From the NCBI GenBank assembly GCA_020465985.1, contig JAANYP010000283.1, positions 91,961-155,960 of the forward strand: a DNA stretch of 64,000 nucleotides. Direction: 5' to 3'. The notes under the pieces were generated by a model, which made no database searches, was not told the origin of the DNA, and saw nothing but the letters and a program-made list of their open reading frames with translations. Below, piece after piece: positions 36,222-48,328 of this stretch. A program made the position numbers and the translations under genes. This DNA is from Centrapalus pauciflorus. Lineage: Eukaryota > Streptophyta > Magnoliopsida > Asterales > Asteraceae. How positions within the stretch are numbered: the stretch's first letter is position 1; each line of letters starts with the position of its first letter.

Positions 36222-39200
36222 ATGGCTCACCAGAACAACCTCTTCCAGTTGTTGTTGGTAACGATGTGCACAAACACTCGTCTGTTACCACGATGCTGAC
36301 ATTAAAACCTACCAACTACCTTGCAATCCAAACCATCCCAAAAAATTATGTGGGAAAAGGATATGAAGACATGGTGGAGTTTCTGAAGGTTCACCCATTG
36401 AACTACGTAATGACTGCATCTCCTGGTGTCCTGTACTAGGAGATGGTATATGAATTTTGGTACACCTGCTCTTATGATCCTTCTACCAAAATAATTAGGG
36501 GAACCATACCCCATGAGACTCAGACCATTGAGATTACAACAGGTTTGATCAGGGAAGTTCTTCGTCTCCCTGTGGCTGAAACCTATGATCAGCCACAGCC
36601 TGAAAATGACAAGATGGGAAATTTGCTACGTTTCTGTGCTGCAGCAGAACCCAAAGTTGGAGCCACACTGTTTAGGTAGGATTTTTCTCCAACCTACAGT
36701 TTCTTGTTTGCCTCGGTGGTGATGTGCTTCAGCAGTAAAGTTGGTTCATTCGACCAACTCAGCCGTGATGAGATTCCAATAGTCCTACAGCTTGTGGATG
36801 GGACTACAATCAACATGGCAAGATGGATTTTCATGAACTTCAGGAACCTGGTGCAGCACGAAACACGTCCAGCCGCTGTTCGATATCCCAGGTTTTTAAG
36901 CCTCATCTTCAAGCACATCTATGGTGAGCAACTCTGTAACTCTCAGCCTCTACTAGGTACTGCTGCATTCCCTGTCATAGGGAATAGAGTTTTCTATACT
37001 CCTGTTCTCCCAAATGAGCCTCCTCTATATATTCCAATGAGGAGGTTGCTAGGAATGGTGGAAGGACCCTCTGCTGTGAGGGTGGATCCAGAGACTGCTC
37101 CCAATGGAAAATCCAAATCTAGGGTCAAATTTGTTAAAAGGACCCCGAAAACGACTGAAGCTGAGCCTGTCCGCAAGAAGGCTAAAACAGTCAAGTCCAA
37201 GTCCGCCCCATCAGCCTCTTTGGCTGAGGAGGAGCAGGCTTCTCACCCTGGTTCATCTGTTGAACCTGAAGCCTTTGTGGCTGGTGCCTCTGTGGCACCT
37301 GAGACTATGGAACAGGCCAACCCACCTGTTTCTGACCCAGTCTCTCCACCAGTCCAAACAGATCCCCTCATCACCTCTCCACAACATCCATCATCCACCT
37401 CATCTCGCAAATCATACCACCGCAAATCCATCGCTAAAAAGAAACCAACAGCCCAAACTAGCTCCTATGTTCCCTCTCAACAGGGTACAGTTGACAAAGA
37501 AGCACACCCTGCTGCATCCCCTATTTTGGGAGAAGGTTCAACACATTTGGAGCACGCTTCACTCCAACAAGAGTCTACCATGTGTCAGCCTAGACCCTCT
37601 GGTTCCTCCCAACAGGAGCCAGTTGTACATATGGAGACTACCACATCCACAATTCCAACCTCCCAACAGGCTGAGAATATTGAAAGACAGGAGTTCACTC
37701 CACTCCATACTGAGTCCACACAGTCTCCACCCATACGTCTACACAACCTGAGTCTGCACGAGGTGCCAAACCTGCTGGATTAGACCGTCCAGTAGATCAG
37801 CCTCAAACTTCTGCTCCTCATGATACAACTGTTGTACACCCAACAGCTGCTGAATGACCAACATCCCAAGCTGATGAACCTCAGGGAACATACCATTCCT
37901 ATGGTGAGGCTTCCCCTCATATGCATTCTCCATCAGCAGGTTTCACCACTGCTGATGTCGAAATGCACATCCCATCTCCCAATGATGAGGCACTTCTAAA
38001 CCAGGGTGCTGCAGAGGGAACAACCCCAGGCCTTAATGAAGGTGCTGCAACACTAGCAGCATCTGAATGGCTACCAACCTCTACCCCTTCTCCTGATGAA
38101 GCAGCTACAGCCACCGCTGAGGGACCCATTGACCTTTCCAAGTTGGGCCACATTACTTTTGCCCAGGCTATGGAACTTCTGTCAAGAGTCACCCTTCCCT
38201 CTCCATCACATCCTCAAACACTTGCCGCGTCCTCATCTCATTCATCACCCTCTACACAATCCAAACAGTCTACCCATACACCCCCATGACTTTCCTACCA
38301 TCAATAATCTCAAACTCTGTGTCTGCCTAGCTCTAAGGATTCTTTGTTTGTTCAAGAATTCCTTTCCAGTCACTCCACAACCTGACCAGTCCTCACAGCT
38401 GCTTGCACTCACTGCACAGCTGCAAAACATCTCCACATCCCTCTCCTCTAATCTTTCCCATCAAAAGGACTCTGTGTCCTCCTTGACATCCATATCCCAA
38501 CAGCTATCAATACTCCTCACCAGTTGCACTACTACCCTTCATGCTACCCTGGCTAGCTTAAACTCTCTAATTGTCTCTCTGTCAAATTCTGTGTCAGCAA
38601 ATCTTGATGATGTGCAGGACTCTCTTGATTTACATCTTGCATAACTTTAAAGTTTGCTATTCACAGCTTCTGACAGAGAAAATCAAGTCAAGTTGTGCTC
38701 AATTGCTGATTCCCAATCCTCTTCTCTTCAAACCTGCCTTACCCAGCTTGCAGAGGTTAAGGACAGTCTGGCTTTCTTAGTGCATAGCCTAGTTGGCCCC
38801 AAACCTGCTGCCAAAACTGCTGCCAAGCCTGCTGAATTTGTTTCTCTAGGCAGACCACTTGTTGAAGGTGCTGGTCCATCTCCTTCAAAGGGGGAGAAGT
38901 TGTCTGACTCAAAGACTATGTCTAAGGGGGAGAAAACCTCTTCTCCTTCTAAGGATAAATCAGCATCTGTTGGTCAAACAGCGTGTGCATCAGGAACAGG
39001 TCCAGCTGCAGATGTCTCCCATCACACTGAAGCTGCTTAGTCTACTCATGCTGGATCTCCAAACCCTGCACAAATTAAGGGAGAAGAATCCATTCCTGGG
39101 GACAGGTCAAGCAGAAGGAGGCATCTGATCTTAGAAGAAAAAGAAGAAGAAGAGGAAGACATTCCTGAGGCTGTTCAAACTACAACAGCCAAAGGAAAGA

Positions 39201-40315
39201 AGAAAGCAGCTTTTGATCTTGACCATCATAGAGCAGGGCAGCTGAAGTTTGACAAGGCAAGCGCTAAGGAAATGGATGTTACTTTGGAGAAATACTATGA
39301 GCTCAGAGATGAACAGCTCCAAGACCTGGAAACTCTAAGAAAGGAAGACGCCTCTGCCAAAGCTGTCATATCTCTTGCATTCAAAGAGGCAAGCAAAATT
39401 AAAATGCCTTCTTTGGATGTGCAAAGAAAACTGCTTGAAGCTGCTAGAGAGTCAGCGGGTGAGAAGGAAAAGAGTGCTCCGGTCTCTGTGACCAAGTCCA
39501 AACAAGCATACTTTGCAAGAGCCCAGATACACTTTGACAACTTGGTAAGGAAAAAGTTCTTTGATGTTGCTGATAGAAGACTTGCCAAGGAAGCTATTGT
39601 CAAAGCTGTGCCCATTTCAAGAAAAGGCAAACAGTGGAAGCTACAAATAACCTGAATGGGTGCAACAGGCCCAGAACTGGAATCATATGACTACACTGAT
39701 GTTGCACAGATGGGGTACAAAGAATGGGTGGAGTTGGCAGTTGCCCTGAGCCAGTCTAAGTCTGAAACGGCTAGACTATCAGGGCATATGTCAAAAAGCT
39801 GATGGAAAGAGTGAAACCTTAGCCTGATCTCAGATTAATTAAGTAAGGGTGTCTCAGTGACTTACCCCAAAATAAAGGCCAAGAGGAACAGAAAGGATTC
39901 AGAGCTGGAGGAACTCCTGATCTTGATTGAACAAGGTGACTATGTTGTAGAGATCAAAGGAGTTGACCACAGCCTACCCAAAGGAGTAGAATTTGAAGAA
40001 GGCAAGCTAATTGAAGAACCTGAGTTGGGGGCATTTTTTGTAGATCCCCTGATAAAGAAGAAGTGCTTTCAAAGAGCATCAGACCTACACAAAGTTGGTC
40101 TCAAACAGCTTGTAGCATTCAGACTTGCTAACTCCTTCAGGCAATCTAGTAAGTGGAGAGCAGCCATCTGGGATCAGCTCAGAGGCTTCTATGAAAGAGG
40201 GGAGCTTGAACATCCCAATTTTATGTTCCTCGGAGTTGAAATAAAAGATTTGGAGGAAACCAGGGATGAGCTTGAAAGAATGTTTGAAGAAGGATTGCCA
40301 CTACCACTGTCTTGA
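36222..40315 (+). pseudogene. ORF2 of A (post-pol ORF), broken
   Basis: Probable start ATG 36222 (MAHQNNLFQ), but the conserved domain is read in the frame of 36188-37783, with stops at 36437 and 36677, so an early indel is likely. The domain has MVEFL, YVMT, YEFWYTC, then CFSSKVGSFDQL and YPRFLSLIFKHIYG, aligning with ORF2 of B1, C and D. Pro/Ser/Thr-rich linkers follow (37100-38280), then heptad-rich coiled-coil sections (38390-38640, 38700-38800) and a lysine-rich C-terminal third (39120-40315) ending LERMFEEGLPLPLS. H carries the same C-terminus at 59217-59651. No signal peptide or membrane segment is seen. Confidence 0.7.
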
Positions 40316-40658
40316 AGTCCATCTACTATCTGAGTAGGTGAAGAATGGATGCTGTCCATCTGTTGGACAGGCTTGCCATTATATGCTCCCATCATCAAGA
40401 GTCCAAATTGTTGAATTTATATGTACATTAGTTGTATTTAGTTACATTAGTTGTAACTTTTTTTTTTACATCAGTTCTAATATGCATTAGTACATCAGTT
40501 GTACTTTTGTAAAAACATATGTTGTTTATGTAATAAAAAATCAGTATATATAAACTGATCTTTTACTTTACTTTAATGTTGTAATTTCATTTCAGAAAAA
40601 TGTATTGTAAAAATGTATAGTGATTATTGATAAAATCAACTTAGACTGATTATTGCAA

Positions 40659-40670
40659 ATAGGGGGAGAT
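40659..40670 (+). promoter_or_regulatory. polypurine tract of A
   Basis: ATAGGGGGAGAT abuts the 3' LTR. Similar tracts occur inside ORF2 near 38889 and 38927. Confidence 0.9.
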
Positions 40671-41765
40671 TGTTAGGCACAAAAAGGCCTCAGTCAAACC
40701 TGCTCTACATCTTAGGGGGAGATTATTAATCAAGCCTGTTTGATGCACTTGAAGGTATAATTATGGTCTGTTTATGCCTTATTAAAACCTAAAAAGTGAT
40801 TTGCAATATCAGCCAAAGCTGTTTACCATGTTGCATTCGTTGCAACAAAGGCAAATTGTTCAAGCTGTTCTGTCTGCTGAACAGGCTGGACATAAACTGT
40901 CTATGCTGCTCTGTTCTGTTAAGCAGCTTAGACAGTTTATAAGTGTTCTGTTCTTTGTGAACAGGTTAAACAACTTATGGAATATGTTTCCAAGTCCTCA
41001 TGTATTGTTTTTGGCTACCAGATCAGTTTACAAGTCGAAGACAAAGTGGAAAACAGAAACTGCAAAAGCCTGCCTACGCTTTTCTGTTACATAAAGACAA
41101 ACGGATATCTGAAAAGGGTGAAATACCTTTTCTTATATCAAAATGGCCTTAACAAAAGAAGAAAGATGCAAAGTTGACATTCCTCTTTTTGTTAAAGCCT
41201 TATGCAACAGTGACAAAAAGAAAAAGACAAAGATTCTGTCATATGAAGACAAGTCTGCTTTATCAGAATGTGCAGAAAAGGTGTCTTGTCTTTCTGGAAA
41301 GACATCCCACTATCTCACTGTCCAATGAAGAAGCTTCACTGAGATTCTCAGTGAGAGTATAAAAGGAAGCTTCTAAGGATTGAGAGATATCCAAGAGTGA
41401 GAAATCATATCGTGCATTAAAGTGAGTTTTTCATACATGCAAGTCTGCTTGAATATAACAGTACGTGTGTCTAAGCTGTTCATACACAAGTTGTCCATCT
41501 GTGTCTTGTAAAAACAGTGAGTTCATCTAAGTGAGTGTATTCATTGTATCTAGTCTGAGTGTGTCTTATATTAGTTGAAACAACTGTTGTAACTGTCATC
41601 TAAGCTTGAACCATTCCGCAGTCAAGCTTGTTTGTAATTAATATTATTAATAGTATACACAAACATTGAGAAAAGAAAGTTGAAATTTAATTAGCTGTAT
41701 TCACCCCCCCCCCCCCCCCTCTACAGCTTAGAACAATACTCTAGGGAAACCTTTTGGGACCTACA
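40671..41765 (+). repeat. 3' LTR of A (1095 bp)
   Basis: Collinear with the 5' LTR. TATAAAA at 41358-41364 is intact. A run of 16 C lies at 41704-41719. Followed by GGGAG at 41766-41770. Confidence 0.95.
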
Positions 41766-41770
41766 GGGAG

Positions 41771-43310
41771 TTACAAAAGTAACTTTTGTTTTCTCCTTTT
41801 CCATATATAAAACAGGTGAAGGTACTGATTTAACCTTAGAAACTATAGGTATTCTTGTCAAAATACTTACAGGTTTTTGGGTTTATCAGATTGGTTGTCA
41901 TGGAGTGGTTTAATAAAATCATCAATCTTGACAAACATTTCCTACAATGAGTTAAATCAGAGTTCATGTACAGATCAAATTCCTTTTCAGAATTTATAAA
42001 ATCAGGTTGAATTGAAGGTTTTTGATCTGGTAGAGGATTGCTTTCAGGCTGATTTCCAAATCTTTAATTTCAGCCTGAAGCTTTTTATTCTCAAACTCAA
42101 AAGTTTTAATTTTTAATTTCAGCCTGAAGCTTTACCAGCCTCTTTTTCCTTTGCCAGCAGTGCCTTCCGAGTGTAATAATCAGAATTCTTTACAACTGGC
42201 CATTCTCTGGCAAAGTGGCCTGGTTTGCCATAGTTATAGCATTTCTGATCAGCATCCTTCTTGGTCGGCTTATCAGTGTTCTCATATTTCTCAGCCTTTT
42301 TACCAATGCTCTCGCCAGATTTTTCATACGTGTCTTTCATTTCATATTTCCTTGAGCCTGTCTTGTATCTCATCTTATTGTTTGTCGGCTTGGGCTAGAA
42401 CGTTTTCTGGAACGCCTTTGTCAGCAAGGCCATCTGCTTTTTCATCTCCTCTATCTCGGAGTCAGCTAAAGAATCAGTAGATTCTGATTCTGATGAGCTA
42501 CTGCTCAAAACAACCCGCTTTTCCTTCTTTATCTTGCATTTTTATTTCTTATCAGCAAGAAGAGCTAGAGGATCAATGGTTGCCTTTTCTGTTTGTTTCG
42601 TTCCATATTTTCCTTAAAACAACTTCTTCGTAGTTGTTAAGGTTCTCAAATACCATATGGAAATCCGTATCGTCAATCTCTTTTGTTTGCTGGATGTTCA
42701 TTTTGTATTTATCTCATTCCGAACTCAGCACTTTTAGGAATTTGACATTTATATCCAGATTGGATTTTGCACTCCATTCCTCTTCATCTCACTCACCAGA
42801 TTGACAAACCTCAGATAGGTACTTTCCAGCAACTCTCCTTCTCTTGCTTTGAAGTTTTCAAAAGTCATCAGACTATTTCTGGCTCTATTCATTGCTGCTT
42901 TGTCTGATCCGCGCATAAGTTTAAACACCTCATCCCAGATGGATTTGGCTGTTTTTGTATTGGTCAGACTGATATAGTGTTGTTCGGGGTTGGAATCAGC
43001 AAGAGTTTTCTTGCAGTTTTGTCTCCCAGCTTTCTTCGTTTTTCTGCTTTAGTCGGATTTGCGACCTCTATAGTTCTCTCCGGTATCAGAGAATTGCCGG
43101 TTGGTACAGCTGGAATGGTTTCAAGAAATACAGTCGGTCCCTCATTCAGGGATTTCAATATTTTCTCGGATAGGTCATGGAAACTGATAAATTCCATAAC
43201 CGTTCCCTCCACTGAACATATTCACCTCTTTAGAGAATAGGAGGTTTGGTTTCCGACACCATGGCTAATGCATCTTTTGACATTGTGAAAGATTAAACAG
43301 AATCATCCAT
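41771..43310 (-). pseudogene. gag N-terminal part of C
   Basis: Minus strand, probable start at 43310 (MDDSV, then a stop), reading MSKDALAMVSETKPP, a stop, and RGEYVQWRER. One open block is at 43212-42964 (FHDLSEKILKSLNEGPTV). A knuckle CYNYGKPGHFAREW at about 42250-42205 has lost two zinc ligands (Cys to Tyr, Cys to Trp). A is inserted downstream at 41766, and gag resumes at 28355. Many stops. Confidence 0.75.
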
Positions 43311-44436
43311 GATCTTTTAATGGGATTTGATTGATTTGAAGTGAATACTGATTGAATGATCAAACTTGTAATAAGTATGATCAAACTCGAATTATGAATA
43401 GTAAAACTCGAATAGTCAGGAATCAAACTCGAATGGAAGAGTTGTGAAAGTCGATCAAAGAATGGATCAACTCGAATGAAGAAGTGTAAAACTCTAATGA
43501 ACCCTTATCAAACTCGAATCTAATAGGATCAAACTCGAAAAGTTAGTCATAAAACTCGGATCATATGTCAATGAAACTCGAATGACAAGGTCTTGAAACT
43601 CGAATTCCAAGTTAATCAACTCAAATGAAGAGTCAATCAACTCGAATGAACTTGATTTGTGTTTGATTAAACTCCGGCAAGTTATATGATAAAAGCTTGA
43701 ATCAACTTGAATTTCACTTGGTTTTTAATTAATCAAACTCAAATGGGATTTTAATCAAACTCGAATTTAAGGTTAATCAAACTCGAATGTGTTTAAACAA
43801 ACTCGAATATGTTTAAACAAACTCGAATGAATGTTTGATCCAACTCGATTAACACTTTCAACTCGATGAAAGTTGATATCAAACTCGATTAAAGCTGATA
43901 TCCAACTCGAATCCGTCTTTACAAAACTCGGTTAAAGAACTCTCCCAACTTGATTAATTCTTGATTCAACTCGATCAAGTCTTGATCCAACTTGATTGAA
44001 ACTAAATTTTCAGTTAGATTAGAGTTTTACCAAAATTAATATGTTCTATGTCCAGAATCAAAATTTTTTAACAAAAATGGATGAATTGATCCCAAAGTGC
44101 AATCGAAGGTGTATTTTACACACACAAACACTTTTTGTGAATGCAACTTGACCATTATCAGATCAAAACCCTTGAATTTTTCAAAAACAATCAAGAACAT
44201 AAAACTTTTTGAAAAAATCCGTAAAATTCAAATATGTTTTTCTGTGTTTTGAATACAAACTGAGATTATACTCAGTTTCTACGTCTTGAAAATTCAAACG
44301 TTCGATCCAATTATTATAATCAAACACCCACTGAATCAAAAACCCTAAGGGTTTTCTGAATTTTCAAAAACCGATGAAACAATGGTTCGAAATTTGTTTT
44401 CAGAAATTCAAATTCAATAAAAAATTTGATATTTTA
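43311..44436 (-). repeat. leader of C with CTCGAAT motif array
   Basis: No gene. AACTCGAAT or a close variant recurs more than twenty times between about 43380 and 44010 at irregular spacing. The portion near the primer site resembles the F leader (shared AACACTTTTTGTGAA, CGATCCAA). Confidence 0.7.
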
Positions 44437-44449
44437 GGCTCTGATACCA
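44437..44449 (-). promoter_or_regulatory. primer binding site of C
   Basis: Minus-strand TGGTATCAGAGCC, two bases from the LTR. Confidence 0.93.
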
Positions 44450-44451
44450 AT

Positions 44452-44743
44452 TGATATTCGTATTTAATCAATCACAAACGATATACGATCAATCAAGAAC
44501 AATAAAGAAACACTAACCGAATGATTTAGTAGATCAAACACTGAGATTACAATCTAGAAATTGAGAATGAGACATTGTTCCTGTTGACCAAATCCGTACA
44601 AAATAATCCGAGCAAAAAGTGAATGTACGATCTGTACAATTCAGTACTACCTTTTCTACTTATATACAAAGACAAAAACTATTAACTAATTACACAAGGA
44701 CCCCTAGACTTATTGTTTTCATCAATTAAAATCATTTCCAACA
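44452..44743 (-). repeat. 5' LTR of C (292 bp)
   Basis: Minus-strand TGTTGGAAATG to ATATCA. TATATAAG at 44665-44658 is a plausible promoter. No second copy is in the window, so the left boundary of C is not seen. Confidence 0.8.
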
Positions 44744-47006
44744 AAGTATTCATCTATAAATACCTTTTATTTATTTATTTTTAATAAATATTGAACTTAG
44801 ATATATATTTTTATTAATATTACAGATTTGGTATCTTATAGTAAAGTGTTCAACATAAATAGTTTATTTTTATTTTTTACGTATATACTTTTTATTTAAA
44901 TAAATTTTATAGAAAATATCCACGTAATACGGATGTCAATAAACTAGTAAAAATATTTTACATCCGAAGTCATAGGTTCGATTCTCCAAGAGTTGTTTTT
45001 ATATTATATACTAATTTTTCATTACCAAGCATAGCATTCTACAATCTAAATTTTTATTATAAATTATATTAATCTCCTTTAAAATTTACTAACTATAGCA
45101 ATCTACTTTCTTTTAATTCATGATTATAAAAAATAGTCATGTTACCGATATGGGTCAATTTAAAATGACATAAATTATAATTTGATAAAGTGTCGATCAA
45201 TCATTTTCTACCTTGATGTATATAATCATCCATAAAATCGTCTAAAGTTAGTGTTCCCTAATTCAATATGAAAATCAATCAAACATGACATTCCTCACAG
45301 TCCAACCGGCCGGTTCAACTGGCCGGTCCGGTTTTTAAAACCATGCATTCTTGTGAAACTTGTGTTTTGTATCTGGGATCGTGAGATCGTAGGATAGGTC
45401 ATCGATCTAATCCTACCATTTACTCATTTTTCATATGATTGTTTTCATGATTGTAAAAGTGTACGTACGTAGGATCGTTTATTGATACGATCCTACATTT
45501 TACCCGTATTCAACCATTTTACCAGGTGTAATATATAGTGGGTTGAATCATAGGATCGTAGATTGGTTGACTTTTTTTTTTTTTTTTTTTGCAAGATTGT
45601 AAAGATTTAAATAATAACATTTACCAAGATAATACATCACTATTCATAACCCATTCATCCTTTTTTTTTTTGGTTTTTTGTTTTTAAGGTTTTCTTATAT
45701 AATTTAGTTATAAATTTGTTTTAATAAAATAAAAAATAATATTATATTATATCTTATTTAATACTAATTTAATCTAAATTTTAAATATTGTAACAAATTC
45801 CAATTCAAAGTCATTGTTAAAATATTGTTACTTTATTTAATCCAATTTTAATTTTATTTATTATTAACTATTATTGTTTTGAAATATTGTTTTCTTATTT
45901 TAATGTTTTGATTTCGTTCTATTTTTATAGGTTTTTAAAAAATAAATAAAATTATACATAATTTTTAATAGATATAAAGTATAGTGGAATTATTTCTTTT
46001 AAATATGAATTATTAAAATTTTTTTCTTTATAAAGAAATATATAATCATTATTATTATAAAACATATTGTATATTATCAAATTTTTTTAATAGAAAAATA
46101 CACACGTACCTAATCTTATTTTTGAATTTACACATTTATATATCATCCATTATTAGTTACTATATTTATCATTAGATAGATAACACTATTCATAAATCAA
46201 ATAGATAACTCTATATGCATTATTTATTAAATAATTTTATTATTATAATTGTTGTTTTTATTATCATTTATATATATAAACTTAGAATCAAATGAGATGC
46301 TAAATATATCTCTAGAAATGTGAGAAGCAATGTCATTTATTTTTACATATTGATTCACCATTTTTTGAATGTATAAATAATGAATCATAAATTTTAAATT
46401 AAGTGAGTCAACAATTCACTACCTTTAAGTTAATTTATTAGTTTTTGAATTTAAAAATATGAATCATAAATTCAAAATAAATGAATCAACATACAAAAAT
46501 AATGAATTATGGTGTTTCTCACAGTTTTCAAGATATATTCAGCTTATCACGATAACCTAAACACACACACACACACATAAATTTAACTTGCTCGATATTT
46601 TGTTTGTATTATTATCATTATAAATTTTAGCAAAATGAATGTAGTATATTTAGAATTTGTTTTCAAAATTTTAAAAAATAGCAATTGACCCTTTTAAATA
46701 ATAATAACATTAAAATTATATGGTTGTTATTATATTTGACTGAGAATTATATTTTAATTTTCTTACTTTATATATTTGAACTTTATTAAATTATATGTTA
46801 ATGATGCACATACCGCCACAAAGCACGGGGTGTTTTACTCATTTGTAACGTTAATGCTTTTGTCCAACTTAATATATAATTATAGATTGTATTTCCAAGA
46901 AAAAATAAATTATTAATCATACTAGTTTAATTTTGCAAAGACAAAAACGATCCTAGGTAGTATCTCGATATTGACAACCTTGGTTTACACATTTTAATCA
47001 TACTAG
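44744..47006. other. AT-rich DNA outside recognised elements
   Basis: No coding region. Contains a pol III box B-like sequence GGTTCGATTCT (44975-44985), a palindrome AACCGGCCGGTT (45304-45315), a perfect hairpin GTAGGATCGT-8-ACGATCCTAC (45469-45496), a T run near 45571-45590 and an AC microsatellite near 46561-46577. It separates the C and H insertions and may be old host sequence or decayed repeats. Confidence 0.6.
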
Positions 47007-47590
47007 TGTACGTCCCAAAAGGTTTCCCTAGTTTGTTGCTCTGAGCTGTAGAGGGGGTGAATACATCTATTTAAAAATTTCAAAACACTTTCTCAATGTT
47101 TGTATGTATATTATCAACAAGTTTTAATTACAAACAAGCCTGAACTGTGGAAAGGTTCAAACTGAGATGACAGATACAACAGATAGACAACTAATCTAAG
47201 ACACACTCAGACCAGTTACAATGAATTCACTCACTAAGATGAACTCGCTATTTTTACAAGACAGACAGACAGCTGTGAACAAGAACTGCTTGGACACACA
47301 CAACTATTTTATTCAAGCATACTTTGCATGCATGAAAAGACACTTCTGTTGCATGTTCTGAATATCACACTCTTTGATGTTTTACATTTCTTAGAAACTT
47401 CCTTTTATAATCTCACAAAGAATCCCAGTGACGCTTCCTCATTGGATGCAGAGATAGTGGAATGTCTTTCCAAAAAGACCAAAGTACTTTTCTACACGTT
47501 CTGACAAAGCAGTATTTGTCTCTCCATTGCAGAATCTTTGTCCTTTCCTTTTTGTCTCTGTTCCAGAAGGCTTTAACTAAAAGAAGAATG
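47007..47590 (-). repeat. 3' LTR of H, left part (family A)
   Basis: Minus-strand family A LTR cut by D; it resumes at 58319. The left boundary TGTACGTCCC follows ACTAG, the expected duplication. TATAAAA reads on the minus strand at 47409-47403. The poly-C run of A is only a GAGGGGG tract here. Confidence 0.88.
47586..47590. repeat. D target site duplication, left (GAATG)
   Basis: GAATG before the 5' LTR of D, repeated at 58314-58318 after its 3' LTR. Confidence 0.95.
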
Positions 47591-47610
47591 TGTTGGGAAA
47601 TAGTTTAAGT

Positions 47611-47785
47611 AGGTTCAAACTGTTAGTTAGACTTCTCAAGCTGTTAGTAGAGTTTATATGTAAATCCAAAGTTGATGCTGCTAGTTGAAGAAACTCGAGC
47701 TGCCAGTGTAAAAGTTCAAGCTGCCAGAGTAAATCAACTCGAGCTGCTCTGTTCAAACTGTCAAGGGATTCAAGCTGCTCAACAG
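47611..47785 (+). repeat. TCAAGCTGYYAG motif cluster in D LTR
   Basis: Eight variants (TTCAAACTGTTAG, CTCAAGCTGTTAG, CTCGAGCTGCCAG, TTCAAGCTGCCAG and others) in about 170 bp. The same motif recurs in the D gag tail, pol linker, spacer and ORF2. Confidence 0.7.
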
Positions 47786-47895
47786 TTTCGTAAACAGAAA
47801 GTGCTGATTTTCAGGAAAAGATATATACACGAAGATTCCAGCATATCTACTATCAGAGAAGTCGTAGTCCTTCAAGGAAACATATCAAGAAGCAA

Positions 47896-47903
47896 TATAA
47901 ATA
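47896..47903 (+). promoter_or_regulatory. TATA box of D 5' LTR
   Basis: TATAAATA, conserved at 57956-57963 in the 3' LTR. Confidence 0.65.
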
Positions 47904-48255
47904 CATAGAATAGGTCTTTCTATTATTTAGGAGTTTCCTGCATATTCAAGTTTGTAATTGCTTCTTGTTTCAGTTTTCATAAGCCTCTAAGGTTGTAAAA
48001 CCCTAAGAACAGTTTGTGTTCTTCGTCTAATCAAACAGATTAGAGGTGATTGTAATCAGTTAAATCAGCAATACAAACAGCTTTGATTATTTCTTACGTT
48101 TATCTGCTATTGGTTCTGAAAGCATTTGCTAAAATAATTAAGTGTTATTCCGCAAACTTCTTAATTAAACTTTGATTCAAAGCAAGATTATTGATTTATA
48201 CTCTGATAAATTCAAATCCGTTAGTCTTGGTTAATTAGTTTTAGATCCTGACAAG

Positions 48256-48268
48256 TGGTATCAGAGCC
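48256..48268 (+). promoter_or_regulatory. primer binding site of D
   Basis: TGGTATCAGAGCC, two bases after the 5' LTR. Confidence 0.95.
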
Positions 48269-48328
48269 ACAGGTCGTTCTTTGTTTTTCAAAGTCGAAAG
48301 TTTTCTTTAAAATTTTTAATCTTTTGCA

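Larger units (their letters stand above)
28356..41765 (+). mobile_element. A: complete family A Sirevirus-like element, 13,410 bp
   Basis: LTRs of 1097 and 1095 bp, primer site, purine tract and GGGAG duplication define a complete plus-strand element inserted in the gag of C. Order: LTR, gag, pol, spacer, ORF2 of about 4 kb, LTR. LTRs differ by about 16 sites in the first 365 bp by eye, so it is older than D. Gag, pol and ORF2 carry premature stops, so it is non-autonomous. Confidence 0.95.
3214..44743 (-). mobile_element. C: old Sirevirus-like copia element, host of nested insertions
   Basis: I read the pieces 41766-44743, 23790-28355, 19819-20109 and 3214-6849 as one minus-strand element split by A, F, B1 and E1. 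They run in the expected order: LTR, leader, gag, pol, spacer, ORF2. Exact target duplications prove that A and B1 are insertions. The leader of C (43311-44436) resembles that of F. The spacer at 6300-6500 resembles 22110-22280 in F, so C and F are related. The 3' LTR is not in the window. Joining across F is inference because F lacks a clean duplication. Confidence 0.7.
47591..48253 (+). repeat. 5' LTR of D (663 bp)
   Basis: TGTTGGGAAATAG to GATCCTGACA. Eight copies of a TCAAGCTGYYAG-like motif lie at 47611-47785. TATAAATA is at 47896-47903. Confidence 0.95.

Noticed and set aside
36222..40315. ORF2 as a retroviral envelope gene
   Set aside because: No signal peptide, hydrophobic fusion segment or C-terminal membrane anchor could be seen in any of the four families.
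43380..44010. Possible CRISPR-like or satellite array
   Set aside because: Motif spacing is irregular, units are under 12 bp and the context is a eukaryotic retrotransposon leader.
44975..44985. A functional tRNA gene
   Set aside because: Only a box B-like word is present; no cloverleaf can be built around it.
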